This document shows positions 1-8,837 of a stretch of DNA of 64,000 nt, piece after piece; the first letter of the stretch is position 1; every line of letters starts with the position of its first letter. Origin of the DNA: Branchiibius cervicis (GTDB taxonomy: Bacteria > Actinomycetota > Actinomycetes > Actinomycetales > Dermatophilaceae); NCBI RefSeq assembly GCF_042661605.1, contig NZ_JBHSWJ010000002.1, forward strand, positions 248,001 to 312,000, read 5' to 3'. The notes beneath the pieces were generated by a model. That model saw nothing but the letters and a program-made list of their open reading frames with translations, made no database searches and was not told the origin of the DNA. The position numbers and the translations under genes were made by a program.

Positions 1-231
1 GAGTTCGCCGAAATAGGGGATGCCGAGCTCGGGCACGATCAACGCGAGGAAGCCGGTGCGCCCGCGCCGCAGGTTTCGGGCGCTGATGTTGGGACGGTAA
101 CCCGTTGCTGCGAGGGCCTTTTCAACTTTCTCGCGGTTGGATTCGGTGACGAACGAATAGCCGTTGACGACGTTGGAGACGGTCTTGACCGAGACGCCGG
201 CTAGTTCGGCGACGTCCTTGAGCGTTACCAC
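1..231 (-). CDS. LacI-family transcriptional repressor, N-terminal part
   Basis: This is the first 77 residues of a LacI-family repressor whose ligand-binding part lies beyond the left edge. Residues 2-21 are the typical LacI helix-turn-helix (TLKDVAELAGVSVKTVSNV), followed by a conserved stretch ending in GYRP and the RNLRRG hinge. The start is GTG at 231, with GGAG about 8 nt upstream. It is transcribed away from the glycoside hydrolase/ABC importer genes that follow. By analogy with such pairs it should repress them in the absence of a sugar ligand, acting at the operators at 343-369 and 3207-3232. That assignment rests on position and operator type; the ligand cannot be read from the DNA-binding half. 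Confidence 0.9.
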   Translation of the reverse strand, partial: MVTLKDVAELAGVSVKTVSNVVNGYSFVTESNREKVEKALAATGYRPNISARNLRRGRTGFLALIVPELGIPYFGEL

Positions 232-342
232 TTGTAGTGGCTCCTTCCACAGCGCGCGAGCGGTCCGGGCCCGGTAGGTCTGACCAGGTCAATCTGACCA
301 TCGTCGCGGGGTTGGCACTGATGATATGAGCCGGATCGAGGG

Positions 343-369
343 TTTACAACGCTGTTCCAACGATGTAAA
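343..369 (+). promoter_or_regulatory. double LacI-type operator, copy 1
   Basis: The site runs from TTTACAACG to CGATGTAAA, an inverted repeat around a 9-nt centre. It can also be read as two overlapping LacI half-degenerate operators of the form ACAnCGnTGT/CAnCGnTGTAAA, whose central CG steps (350-351 and 361-362) are 11 bp apart, one helical turn. Its first 26 bases occur again without a mismatch at 3207-3232. It lies between the LacI gene and the secreted hydrolase, so it could control both. The rest of 232-448 shows only a short direct repeat (TCTGACCA at 279 and 293). Confidence 0.75.
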
Positions 370-448
370 CCAGCTAGGTGTCACCTGTGGCCCACGTCAC
401 AGCGCAGTGCATCAAACCCTCCCGAAGTCCTCGATCCAAGGAGCCCCG

Positions 449-532
449 ATGTCTCGACCACCCATCCCCCGCGTGTCGCAGCATCCCCATCGCACCGTCA
501 ACCCGGCCTCGACCCAGGGCGGGTGGTGCTGA
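449..532 (+). CDS. possible 27-residue leader peptide coupled to the hydrolase gene
   Basis: A short open frame starts at ATG 449, 5 nt after a perfect AAGGAG (438-443), the best ribosome site in this region. It encodes MSRPPIPRVSQHPH... and ends in TGA at 530-532, overlapping the ATG (532) of the hydrolase as TGATG. The hydrolase start itself has no good Shine-Dalgarno, so translational coupling through this short frame is plausible. Alternatively it is the true N-terminus of the hydrolase, separated by one of the many one-base errors seen in this window. No homology is recognised. Confidence 0.4.
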   Translation: MSRPPIPRVSQHPHRTVNPASTQGGWC

Positions 533-3053
533 TGGCTTGGCGCGCCGTACGTCGATGGGCGGGTCTGCTGGTTGCCGTGTGCGTCGGGCTGGTGCTGTGC
601 CTGCCCGGCACGGCCCGGGCAGCGGACACCCCGCCCCAGCCGCCCACCTGGAGCGGCAAGGTCGCTCCGCTGAACACTCCGTGGACCACCCAGGTCACCC
701 CGGACAACGCCCTGCCGGATTACCCGCGGCCGCAGTTGGCCCGGCCCTCCGTTGCGGCGCCGGAGTGGACCAACCTCAACGGGCTGTGGCAGTACCAGCC
801 GACCGACGGCTACAGCTCGCTGCCGTTCGGTAAGAACCTGAAGCAACAGATCCTCGTGCCCTACCCGACGGAATCAGCACTGTCGGGGATCCAGGCGCAC
901 TCCGACTTCATGGTCTACCGGCGCTCGGTCACCGTGCCTGCCGCTTACACGGCCGGTGGCCGCCACGTCCGGTTGAACTTCGGGGCGGTCAGCTACGAGG
1001 CGACGGTGTACGTGAACAAGAAGTTGGTCGCCCACCACACCGGCGGGTACACCGCGTTCAGTGCCGACATCACCAGCGCCCTGAAGAAGAACGGCGCCAA
1101 CGAGATTCTCGTGGCGGTCCACGCGCCCGTCGACGGCGCGGACATCCCGGTGGGTAAGCAGAGCCTCAAGCCCGGCGGCATCTTCTACACGGCCTCGTCC
1201 GGGATCTGGCAGACGGTGTGGATGGAGCCGGTGCAACCGGCCAGCATCGCGTCGGTCGTCGCCACGGCGCGAACCAACTTGAAGGCGTTCGACGTCAAAG
1301 CGACCTTCAACGGCTCGGTGGCCAACGCAACACTCAAGGTCACGGCCTTCGCGGACGGCAAGGCGGTCGCGTCCTCCTCCGGCAGTGCGACCGGCACGTT
1401 CCGGCTGAATCTGCCCAAGCCGCGGCGCTGGTCGCCTACCGACCCGTTCCTCTACACCTTCAAGGTCTCACTCACCAAGAACGGGCGTACTGACACGGTG
1501 GAGTCCTACGCCGGGCTGCGGACCATCGCGGTCAAGAACGTGGACGGCAAACAACGCATCGTGCTCAACGGCAAACCCACCTTCCTGCTGGGCACCCTTG
1601 ACCAGGGCTTCTGGCCGGACGGCATCTACACCGCACCGACCGACGACGCGCTCAAGTTCGACATCCAGAAGACCAAGGATCTGGGCTTCAACACCATCCG
1701 CAAGCACATCAAGATCGAGCCGGCCCGCTGGTATTACTGGGCCGACAAGCTCGGGCTGATGGTCTGGCAGGACGCGCCGTCGCTGCCGGCGGGCAATGGC
1801 AGCGGCGACAATGCCAGCGCCCAGGCCGACTTCCGCTCGGAAGTCTCGGCGATGGTCAACCAGCTCAAGGGCGAGACCTCGATCATCGGGTGGATCCCGT
1901 TCAACGAGGGCTGGGGTCAGTGGAGCATCCAGGCGGCCGCCGATGTGACCGCCCAGATCAAGGCGATCGATCCGACCCGCCTGGTCAACTCGCGCAGCGG
2001 CGCCAACTGCTGTGAGACCCCGGGCGATCCCGGCAGCGGGAACATCATCGACTGGCACGTCTACCAGGGTCCGGCGCTGCCCGCGCCCGATGCGACCCGC
2101 GCGTCCATCGACGGCGAGCACGGTGGGCTGACGCTGAGCGTCGAGGGTCACCGGTGGCCGGGTGCGGACGTGAATCCCTATGGTTCCGTGCCGGACGCGG
2201 CCGCGTTGACCAAGGGATACGTCGAGAACACGTCGGTCCTGCGGGACGTCGGGGCGCCGTACGGGCTCTCGGGAAGCATCTACACCCAGATCACCGACGT
2301 CGAGGGCGAGCAGAACGGTTTGTTCACCTACGACCGCAAGGTCGAGAAGCCGGACGAGGCGGCGGTGCGAGCGATCAATCTGCAGACCATCGCGGCCGGT
2401 TCCCAACCGATCCCTGCGCCCCCGGCCGGTACGCCGGGTCTGGAGGAGTGGGTCACTGGAAGCTCGATGACGGGTCGGGTACGACGGCCGCGGACTCCGC
2501 GGGTAACCACCCGTTGACGCTGTCCGGGGCGACGTGGGGCCCGGACGGACTGGTCTTCAACGGTTCGGCCAGTGCCACTACCGACGGGCCGGTGTTGAAC
2601 ACGCGGGGAACGAACTTCTCGGTGTCGGCGTGGGTCAAGGCGGATCAGTTCGGCGGTGGGTTCCAGACCGTGGTCAGTGAGGACGGCGAGAACAACAGCG
2701 CCTTCTTCCTGCAGTACTCGGGGCAGGACCAGCGGTGGGCGTTCTCCTTCGTCGGGGCGCGGGCCATCGCGGCAGACCTCGGCCAACCGCAGGCCGGTCG
2801 GTGGTATCACCTGGTCGGGGTGCGCGACACCGTGGCATCGACGCTGACCATCTACGTGGACGGCCAGAAGGCCGGCACGACCAGTGTGCTCGGCACCGCC
2901 GACGTGGGCACCGGCAGTTTCGCGGTGGGGCGCGGCAAGTACGGCGGTAAGCCGGTCGACTTCCTCACGGGGACCGTCGACGACGTGCGCGCCTACGACC
3001 GGGCCTTGTCGGCCGATGAGGTTGCCACGTTGTTCGCGGCGGGCCGCCCCTGA
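532..3053 (+). CDS. secreted glycoside hydrolase family 2 enzyme with C-terminal LamG domain (one frameshift)
   Basis: This is an exported glycosidase of the beta-galactosidase/beta-glucuronidase family. A signal peptide (residues about 1-32, ending ARA-ADT) is followed by a jelly-roll domain, an Ig-like domain and a TIM barrel. The barrel has the acid/base motif PFNEGWG (Glu at about 459) and a likely nucleophile in DGEHGG (Glu about 529). The frame changes near 2442: it is open to 2517 in the first frame, but from about 2450 the next frame encodes a laminin-G/concanavalin-like domain (VGHWKLDDGSG... to VDDVRAYDRALSADEVATLF). CTGGAGGAG would have to be CTGGGAGGAG to join them, so I treat it as one gene. 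GTG 523 and 526 are alternative starts. It probably releases a sugar outside the cell for the importer encoded next. The exact glycan is unknown. Confidence 0.85.
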
Positions 3054-3080
3054 CGACGGCGGCCGATCGGCGAGGTTCCT

Positions 3081-3126
3081 GACGCCGTGGGGGCGTGACC
3101 GGCTTCGGCCACATCCCCACGGCGTC
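3081..3126 (+). terminator. stem-loop after the hydrolase gene
   Basis: Perfect 12-bp arms GACGCCGTGGGG (3081-3092) and CCCCACGGCGTC (3115-3126) lie 28 bp behind the hydrolase stop codon. There is no T tract, as is common in high-GC actinomycetes. It would separate the hydrolase transcript from the importer operon, which has its own operator at 3207. Confidence 0.6.
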
Positions 3127-3206
3127 GCACCAGTGGCTGGTCCGGGGGCGTGCACAGGCTCTGGCAACAGTCGGATAACGACCGTGAGGAAGCTCACAAA
3201 AGATGC

Positions 3207-3232
3207 TTTACAACGCTGTTCCAACGATGTAA
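3207..3232 (+). promoter_or_regulatory. double LacI-type operator, copy 2
   Basis: This is a 26-bp perfect copy of the site at 343-368, beginning TTTACAACG and ending CGATGTAA. The copy diverges in the 27th base. It sits 64 bp upstream of the binding-protein gene, so the same LacI protein probably controls the hydrolase and the importer as two transcription units. Confidence 0.75.
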
Positions 3233-3296
3233 CACTGTCGGCGGTCACCTTGCCGCACCCGCCTGACCAGCGAACGCCCTGCCCGAAGGAGTGCAG

Positions 3297-4385
3297 ATGA
3301 ACAACCTCACGTCCCGCCGTACCCGGCCGGTGGCTCTGGCCATCGGGGCCGTCATGGCGCTGTCCCTCGCTGGTTGCTCCAAAGCGGAGAACACCGGCGG
3401 ATCATCGGCCGCCGGATCGGCGGGCGGGGGCCCGGCGGCGTCCGCCGCGGCCAGTCAGAGCTCCGGCGGCAACTGCACGATCGCCCAGACCGGTTATCCC
3501 AAGCTCGACCTCACCAAGGCCAAGGTCGGTTTCTCCCAGTCGGAGAAGGAAGGCAACCCCTTCCGCATCGCCGAGACCCAGTCGATCAAGGACGAGGCGG
3601 CCAAACTGGGCATCACCAATCTGTTGACCACCAACGCCCAGAGTGATCTGAACAAACAGATCAGCGACATCAAGTCGATGCTCGCCCAGGGCGCCCAAGC
3701 CCTGATCGTCGCGCCCTTGAACTCCGACGGGTTGCAGCCCGCCCTCGACGCGGCCAAGGCCAAGAAGGTGCCGGTTGTCACCATCGACCGATTGGTCACC
3801 TCGAAACCGTGCACGGACTACCTCACCTTCATCGGTTCGAACTTCGTCCAGCAGGGCCAGCGCGCTGCGGACGCGATGGACAAGGCGACCGGCGGCAAGG
3901 GTGAGGTGGCCATTCTGCTGGGTTCCTCCGGTAACAACGTGACCACCGATCGCACCAAGGGATTCAAGGACGAACTGGCCAAGTACCCGGGCCTGAAGGT
4001 CGTCGTCGAACAGACCGGTGAGTTCGATCGCGCCAAGGGCCAGTCCGTCATGGAGCAGCTGATCCAGAGCCACCCGGAGATCACGGCCGTCTACGCCGAG
4101 AACGACGAAATGGGCATCGGTGCTGTCAATGCGCTCAAGGCCGCTGGCAAGAACCCGGGCAAGGACGTGAAGGTGGTCTCGATCGACGGGACCAAGAACG
4201 CGGTCCAGCTCATCACCAAGGGTGAGTACAACGCGGTGATCGAATCCAACCCCCGCTTCGGTCCGCTGGCGTTCAAGGCCCTGCAGGACTTCGAAGCCGG
4301 TCAGCCGATCCCGGACAAGATCGTGATCAGCGACGACGCCTACGACTCCGGCAACGCGGCGCAGAAGGTCAACAACGCCTACTGA
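3297..4385 (+). CDS. sugar ABC transporter substrate-binding lipoprotein (ribose/galactose class)
   Basis: A 362-residue binding protein of the periplasmic-binding-protein type I class (RbsB-like). The signal peptide ends in the lipobox LAGC, with Cys27 as the lipid-anchored residue, followed by a Gly/Ser/Ala-rich linker to about residue 60. The globular part begins near KVGFSQSEKEGNPFR and contains VTTDRTKGFKDEL and AVYAENDEMGIGA, typical of sugar-binding members. ATG 297-299 of this kilobase is preferred over the GTG at 3291 because AAGGAG (3286-3291) lies 5 nt before it. It should deliver a monosaccharide to the ATPase and permeases encoded downstream. The sugar is not predictable from sequence alone. 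Confidence 0.93.
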   Translation: MNNLTSRRTRPVALAIGAVMALSLAGCSKAENTGGSSAAGSAGGGPAASAAASQSSGGNCTIAQTGYPKLDLTKAKVGFSQSEKEGNPFRIAETQSIKDEAAKLGITNLLTTNAQSDLNKQISDIKSMLAQGAQALIVAPLNSDGLQPALDAAKAKKVPVVTIDRLVTSKPCTDYLTFIGSNFVQQGQRAADAMDKATGGKGEVAILLGSSGNNVTTDRTKGFKDELAKYPGLKVVVEQTGEFDRAKGQSVMEQLIQSHPEITAVYAENDEMGIGAVNALKAAGKNPGKDVKVVSIDGTKNAVQLITKGEYNAVIESNPRFGPLAFKALQDFEAGQPIPDKIVISDDAYDSGNAAQKVNNAY

Positions 4386-4405
4386 TCCGTCGTCGGCAGT
4401 TGCGC

Positions 4406-4442
4406 GGACGGTGGACCGGGTCATCGTGCCGGTCCACCGTCC
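4406..4442 (+). other. intercistronic stem-loop between binding protein and ATPase genes
   Basis: Perfect 14-bp arms GGACGGTGGACCGG (4406-4419) and CCGGTCCACCGTCC (4429-4442) flank a 9-nt loop, 20 bp after the binding-protein stop and just before the ATPase ribosome site. Structures at this place in importer operons usually stop or protect part of the transcripts, so that the binding protein is made in excess over the membrane parts. Here that is inferred from position. Confidence 0.65.
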
Positions 4443-4465
4443 TGCTGGTTCCTAAGGAGTAGAAG

Positions 4466-6046
4466 ATGACGCAGCAGGCGCTGCAGATGCACGGTGCGAC
4501 GAAGCGCTTCGGCGGCACGCTCGCCTTGGACGACGTCACGTTCGAGTTGCAGCCCGGGTCGGTCCACGCCCTCATCGGGGAGAACGGCGCGGGCAAGTCC
4601 ACATTGATCAAGGTGTTGACCGGGGTGTACCAACTCGACGAGGGCGAGGTGCGGCTGCGCGGCGAACCGGTCGCGTTCGCCAATCCGGCGGAGGCCCAGC
4701 GCGCCGGCATTTCCACGATCTACCAGGAAGTCAACCTCATTCCGCTGCGCAGCGTTGCGGCCAACATCTTCATGGGCAGGGAGCCCACGCGGTTCGGCCT
4801 GGTCGACAAGCGGCGGATGGAGCGCGAGGCAGCTGAGCATCTGGACCGGCTGGGGATCGAGGTCGACGTACGCCGGCCGGTCGGCTCGCTCGGTCTGGGC
4901 GCCCAGCAAATGGTGGCCCTGGCCCGGGCCGTGTCCACGGCCGCGGACGTGGTCATCATGGATGAGCCGACCTCCTCGCTCGAGCCGCGCGAGGTTGCCA
5001 CGTTGTTCTCGGTGATCGAGCGCTTGCACCAGCAGGGCATTGCGATCATTTACGTCTCGCACCGGCTCGATGAGTTGTACGCCGTGTGCGACACGGTCAC
5101 GGTCCTGCGCGACGGGCGACGGGTACACACCGGACCGTTGGCCGACCTGCCTCGCCTGGAACTGGTCTCGATGATGCTCGGCCGTGACGTCGGGGAGGTC
5201 AGAGCGCACGGTGCGACCACCTTCGGGGAGCGAGCGCACGAAGTCGACGAGTCCGCGCCCCTTCTGCTGGAGGCGGACCATTTGCGCAGCCGTGGTCGGA
5301 TCGAGGACGTCACCGTCCAGATCCGGCCGGGGGAGATTGTCGGCTTGGCAGGACTGCTCGGTTCGGGACGTAGCGAAACGGCCCGCACCATCCTGGGCGC
5401 ACTGCCCCGCGACGGTGGTGAGGTGCTGCTCGCCGGCAAGGCCGTGCCCGGCGGCAACATCGCGGCATCGATGCGGGCCGGGATCAGCATGTTGGCTGAG
5501 GATCGTAAGACCGATGGGATCATTCCCCACCTGTCGATCCGCGACAACATCTGTCTCGCAGCGCTGCCCACCCTTTCATCTGCGGGCTTGGTGAACCGCG
5601 ACAAGCAGGACGCCGTGGTGCGGGATCTGATGGAGCGGTTACGGATCAAAGCCTCGGGCCCGGACCAGAAGGTTGTCGAGTTGTCCGGCGGCAACCAGCA
5701 GAAGGTGCTCCTGGCGCGTTGGTTGGCTACCCACCCCAAGGTCTTGTTGCTCGATGAACCCACCCGCGGGATCGACGTGGGCGCGAAGGCCGAGGTGCAG
5801 GCGCTGATCGAGGAGCTGGCGCGGGACGGGCTCGGCGTACTGCTCATCTCCTCGGAGCTGGAGGAGCTGGTCGATGGCCCGGACCGGGTGGTGGTCCTCC
5901 GCGACGGGCGATCGGTGCTGGAGCTCGATGAGGAGGAGGTCACCGCCGAACGCATCCTCGGTGCCTACGCCGCCGCCGGCGAACCGACCTTCGAAGAGAT
6001 CATCGAAGAGGCCGCCGTTGCCTCCGACACGGAGGAGCCACGATGA
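4466..6046 (+). CDS. sugar ABC transporter ATP-binding protein with two ATPase domains (RbsA/MglA class)
   Basis: A 526-residue cytoplasmic ATPase that drives import of the sugar captured by the preceding lipoprotein. Two ABC domains are present. The first has Walker A GENGAGKST near residue 38 and VIMDEPTSSLEP. The second has GLLGSGRSE in place of a canonical Walker A and the signature LSGGNQQKV followed by LLLDEPTRGIDVG. The degenerate second P-loop is normal for the CUT2 (ribose/galactose/xylose) class. ATG 4466 follows CTAAGGAGTAGAAG. The stop overlaps the next start by four bases (ATGA), showing translational coupling with the permease genes. Confidence 0.95.
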   Translation: MTQQALQMHGATKRFGGTLALDDVTFELQPGSVHALIGENGAGKSTLIKVLTGVYQLDEGEVRLRGEPVAFANPAEAQRAGISTIYQEVNLIPLRSVAANIFMGREPTRFGLVDKRRMEREAAEHLDRLGIEVDVRRPVGSLGLGAQQMVALARAVSTAADVVIMDEPTSSLEPREVATLFSVIERLHQQGIAIIYVSHRLDELYAVCDTVTVLRDGRRVHTGPLADLPRLELVSMMLGRDVGEVRAHGATTFGERAHEVDESAPLLLEADHLRSRGRIEDVTVQIRPGEIVGLAGLLGSGRSETARTILGALPRDGGEVLLAGKAVPGGNIAASMRAGISMLAEDRKTDGIIPHLSIRDNICLAALPTLSSAGLVNRDKQDAVVRDLMERLRIKASGPDQKVVELSGGNQQKVLLARWLATHPKVLLLDEPTRGIDVGAKAEVQALIEELARDGLGVLLISSELEELVDGPDRVVVLRDGRSVLELDEEEVTAERILGAYAAAGEPTFEEIIEEAAVASDTEEPR

Positions 6047-7008
6047 CGCAAACCTCAACCCGGAGTGTGGCTTTCGACCGTTCGCGGGCAGCCGGCTGGG
6101 CGCAGGAGTACGGCGTCTACGTCGCGGTCGCCGTACTCTTCCTCGGCAACGTCTTGTTCACCGAGAACTTTCTCTCGGGCGCTAACGTGCGCACCCAGCT
6201 CATCCAGGCGGCACCGGTTGTCATCGTGGCGCTCGGGATGGCGCTGGTCATCGGCACCGAAGGGGTCGACCTGTCGGTCGGCTCGGTCATGGCGCTGGCG
6301 GCCGCGATCATCCCGTTGTATCTGGGGTACGGCGTGGCACCCGCCATCCTCGTAGCCCTCCTGGTCGGTCTGGTCGCCGGACTTTTCAACGGGTTCCTGG
6401 TTGCGTTCCTGCGGATCCAACCGATCGTGGCAACCCTGGGTCTGCTGGTCGCCGGGCGTGGCCTGGCGCTGGTCATCGCCGGCGGGCAGTTGAAGGACAT
6501 CGACGATCCGAATTTCCTGCAACTGGGGACCGGCGACGTCCTGGGGGTGCCGATCGTCGTACTCGTGGCCGCAGTTCTTTCGGTGATCGTGTGGTTCGTC
6601 GTGAGCCGTACGACGTTCGGTCGCCGACTGGTCGCGATCGGTGACAACCGGCGAGCCAGCACCTTGGCCGGTCTGCCGGTCCGACGGGTTCTGGTCACCG
6701 TCTATGCCATCAGCGGACTTCTGGCCGCGATTGCGGGCGTGCTGGCGACGGCGCGACTGGGTGCCGGCGACCCGGGCAATGCCGGGCAGCTGATGGAGCT
6801 GTCCGCGATCACGGCAGTCGTGGTCGGCGGAACACCGTTGTCCGGTGGGAAGGTTCGCATCCTGGGCACCATCATGGGCGCCCTCCTGATGCAGCTGGTG
6901 AGAGCGACCCTGATCAAGCACAACCTGCCGGACTCGACCGCACAGATGGTGCAGGCAGCGATCATCGTCATCGCCGTCTACGCAACGCGCGAACGGAGCA
7001 CACGATGA
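6043..7008 (+). CDS. sugar ABC transporter permease 1 (RbsC class)
   Basis: A 321-residue inner-membrane permease with 8 to 10 hydrophobic segments. It has the family signature EGVDLSVGSVMALAA near residue 70, conserved in RbsC/XylH-type permeases, and the C-terminal GGTPLSGGKVRILGT loop. It starts at ATG 6043 inside the stop of the ATPase gene and ends inside the start of a second permease, so the two probably form a heterodimeric channel. Confidence 0.93.
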   Translation: MTQTSTRSVAFDRSRAAGWAQEYGVYVAVAVLFLGNVLFTENFLSGANVRTQLIQAAPVVIVALGMALVIGTEGVDLSVGSVMALAAAIIPLYLGYGVAPAILVALLVGLVAGLFNGFLVAFLRIQPIVATLGLLVAGRGLALVIAGGQLKDIDDPNFLQLGTGDVLGVPIVVLVAAVLSVIVWFVVSRTTFGRRLVAIGDNRRASTLAGLPVRRVLVTVYAISGLLAAIAGVLATARLGAGDPGNAGQLMELSAITAVVVGGTPLSGGKVRILGTIMGALLMQLVRATLIKHNLPDSTAQMVQAAIIVIAVYATRERSTR

Positions 7009-8018
7009 GTACGTCGACCCCGGTCCGCAGCGACGCCGAGCACGACGCAGGCTCGCCGAGGGTCCGCCGCCAGCTGGTCGCGAGTCTGGTCCAACGACAA
7101 GGTGCCGCGGCCGTCCTGGTGGTCGTCGTCATCATCGCCTGGTTGTCGTTGCCGTCCTTCGGCACGGCCGAGAACCTGCGCGATATCGCCCTGCAGAGCT
7201 CGTTCCTGGCGGTCATCGCACTGGGGATGACGTTCGTCATCATCACCGGCGGCATCGATCTGTCGGTGGGCTCGGTGTATGCACTGGGCGGGGTGGTCGC
7301 TGCATGGGCCTCCCAGTACGGGTTGTTGGCGGCGATTGCTCTGCCTGTATTGCTCTGCGGGGCAATCGGATTCATCAACGGCGTTCTGGTGTCGCGAGCC
7401 GGCTTACCGCCGTTCATCGTGACGTTGGCAACGTTGTTGTTCGCTCGCGGACTCCTGCTGGCCATCACCGACGAGGGTTCGACCACCTTCACGATCAAGG
7501 ACCAAGCGGTCATCAACCTCGGTAGTTCGTCGTTCCTCGGGCTCGGGATCCCGGTGTGGATTGCCCTGGTGCTCTTCGGGATCGGCGGAATCATTCTGCG
7601 CCGCACCCGCTTCGGAGAGGCGGTGTTCGCCACCGGCGGTGCCGAGGGATCGGCAGTACTCATGGGCTTGCCGGTCCGGCGGGTCAAGCTCACGGTCTAC
7701 GTGATGAGCGGTGCTCTCGCCGGTTTCGCCGGCGTTCTGACGGCCGCCTACCTGCAATCGGGAGTCACCGTCATCGGCGTCGGCACGGAACTCGACGCGA
7801 TCGCCGCCGTGGTCATCGGCGGCACGCTGCTGACCGGCGGCGCGGGGACATTGATCGGCACCATCGTCGGTGTGCTGCTGCGCAACGTGATCGGCAACAT
7901 CATCAACCAGATCGGCGGCCTCGACAGCAACATCCAGTCAGTCATCAGCGGCGCGTTCCTGCTGGTCGTCGTCGTTGCCCAACGACTGCTGGCGCGGTCC
8001 CGGTCGGAAACGGAATAG
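7005..8018 (+). CDS. sugar ABC transporter permease 2 (RbsC class)
   Basis: A second permease of 337 residues, homologous to the one before it: ITGGIDLSVGSVYALGG near residue 85 and GGTLLTGGAGTLIGT near residue 270 match the paired motifs of permease 1. Two different permease genes in one CUT2 operon point to a heterodimer and not the more usual homodimer. It overlaps the previous gene by four bases, and only 9 bp separate it from the mutarotase gene. Confidence 0.93.
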   Translation: MSTSTPVRSDAEHDAGSPRVRRQLVASLVQRQGAAAVLVVVVIIAWLSLPSFGTAENLRDIALQSSFLAVIALGMTFVIITGGIDLSVGSVYALGGVVAAWASQYGLLAAIALPVLLCGAIGFINGVLVSRAGLPPFIVTLATLLFARGLLLAITDEGSTTFTIKDQAVINLGSSSFLGLGIPVWIALVLFGIGGIILRRTRFGEAVFATGGAEGSAVLMGLPVRRVKLTVYVMSGALAGFAGVLTAAYLQSGVTVIGVGTELDAIAAVVIGGTLLTGGAGTLIGTIVGVLLRNVIGNIINQIGGLDSNIQSVISGAFLLVVVVAQRLLARSRSETE

Positions 8019-8027
8019 AGGTCGGTT

Positions 8028-8477
8028 GTGCTCAACTCGTCGTTGATCCACCCGCAGATCCTTGCCGCGCTCGCGGCGGCAGGACACGGCAGCACGGTCC
8101 TCATCGCCGATGCGAACTATGCGCACAGCACCGGGACGCGGCCGGGTGCACCGATCGTGCACCTGAACCTCAGCCCGGGCACGGTGACCGTCGACCAAGT
8201 CCTGACTGCGATCGTCGCGACCGCGCCGGTGGAGAGGGCCACGGTCATGGCGCCGGACGACGGCAGCGCCTCCCCGGTGCAGCAGCGCTATGCGGATCTC
8301 ATCGGAAGTGCGGTGCCGATCGATGTGGCGGTACGGGCCGACTTCAAGGCCGCCTGCCGAGGTGAGGATCTGGCCCTCACCGTCGCCACGGGTGACGACC
8401 GCTACTACACCAACGTCTTGCTGACGATTGGGGCGGTGATCCCTCGCAAACACGTGGTCGCAGCGACGACAGACTGA
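8028..8477 (+). CDS. RbsD/FucU-family sugar mutarotase
   Basis: A 149-residue protein of the RbsD/FucU fold, which interconverts anomers of ribose, fucose or similar sugars after uptake. Diagnostic features are LIHPQILAALAAAGHG near the N-terminus, with the conserved catalytic-type histidine in GHG, then LIADANYAHS. The C-terminal half contains YADLIG and YYTNVLLTIGAVIP. It starts with GTG 8028 after AGAGG. As last gene of the importer operon it probably prepares the imported sugar for its kinase or isomerase, which is not in this window. Confidence 0.88.
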   Translation: MLNSSLIHPQILAALAAAGHGSTVLIADANYAHSTGTRPGAPIVHLNLSPGTVTVDQVLTAIVATAPVERATVMAPDDGSASPVQQRYADLIGSAVPIDVAVRADFKAACRGEDLALTVATGDDRYYTNVLLTIGAVIPRKHVVAATTD

Positions 8478-8612
8478 CGATGTTGGGTGCATGCCGCTTG
8501 CGCTGATGCCGGCCTCATCGCCGTCGCTGGGGTTCTGGGTTCCCGGTGCAGTGGTTGCCAGGCGGCGGTCATGCCCGACGACCCAACTGTGCCCGTGTTG
8601 TGTCCCACTGAC

Positions 8613-8662
8613 ATCGAAACCGGCCCCGATCTGCGTTTCCGCAGGTCAGGGCCGGTTTCGAT
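8613..8662. terminator. long hairpin between the sugar operon and tRNA-Pro
   Basis: 14-bp arms ATCGAAACCGGCCC (8613-8626) and GGGCCGGTTTCGAT (8649-8662) enclose a further partly paired centre (GATCTGCG/CGCAGGTC). It lies 4 bp past the 3' end of tRNA-Pro on the minus strand and 135 bp past the mutarotase stop on the plus strand, so it can end transcription from both sides. Confidence 0.6.
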
Positions 8663-8665
8663 GAG

Positions 8666-8739
<74 letters not shown>

Positions 8740-8837
8740 TGGCGCTCACCCGGACGTGTACATCACCGGGCAGCGAGAGGAAACGATACCGTCTGCCCCC
8801 ATCGATCTCACAATCGGGTCAGGCCATCGCCGCCGCC

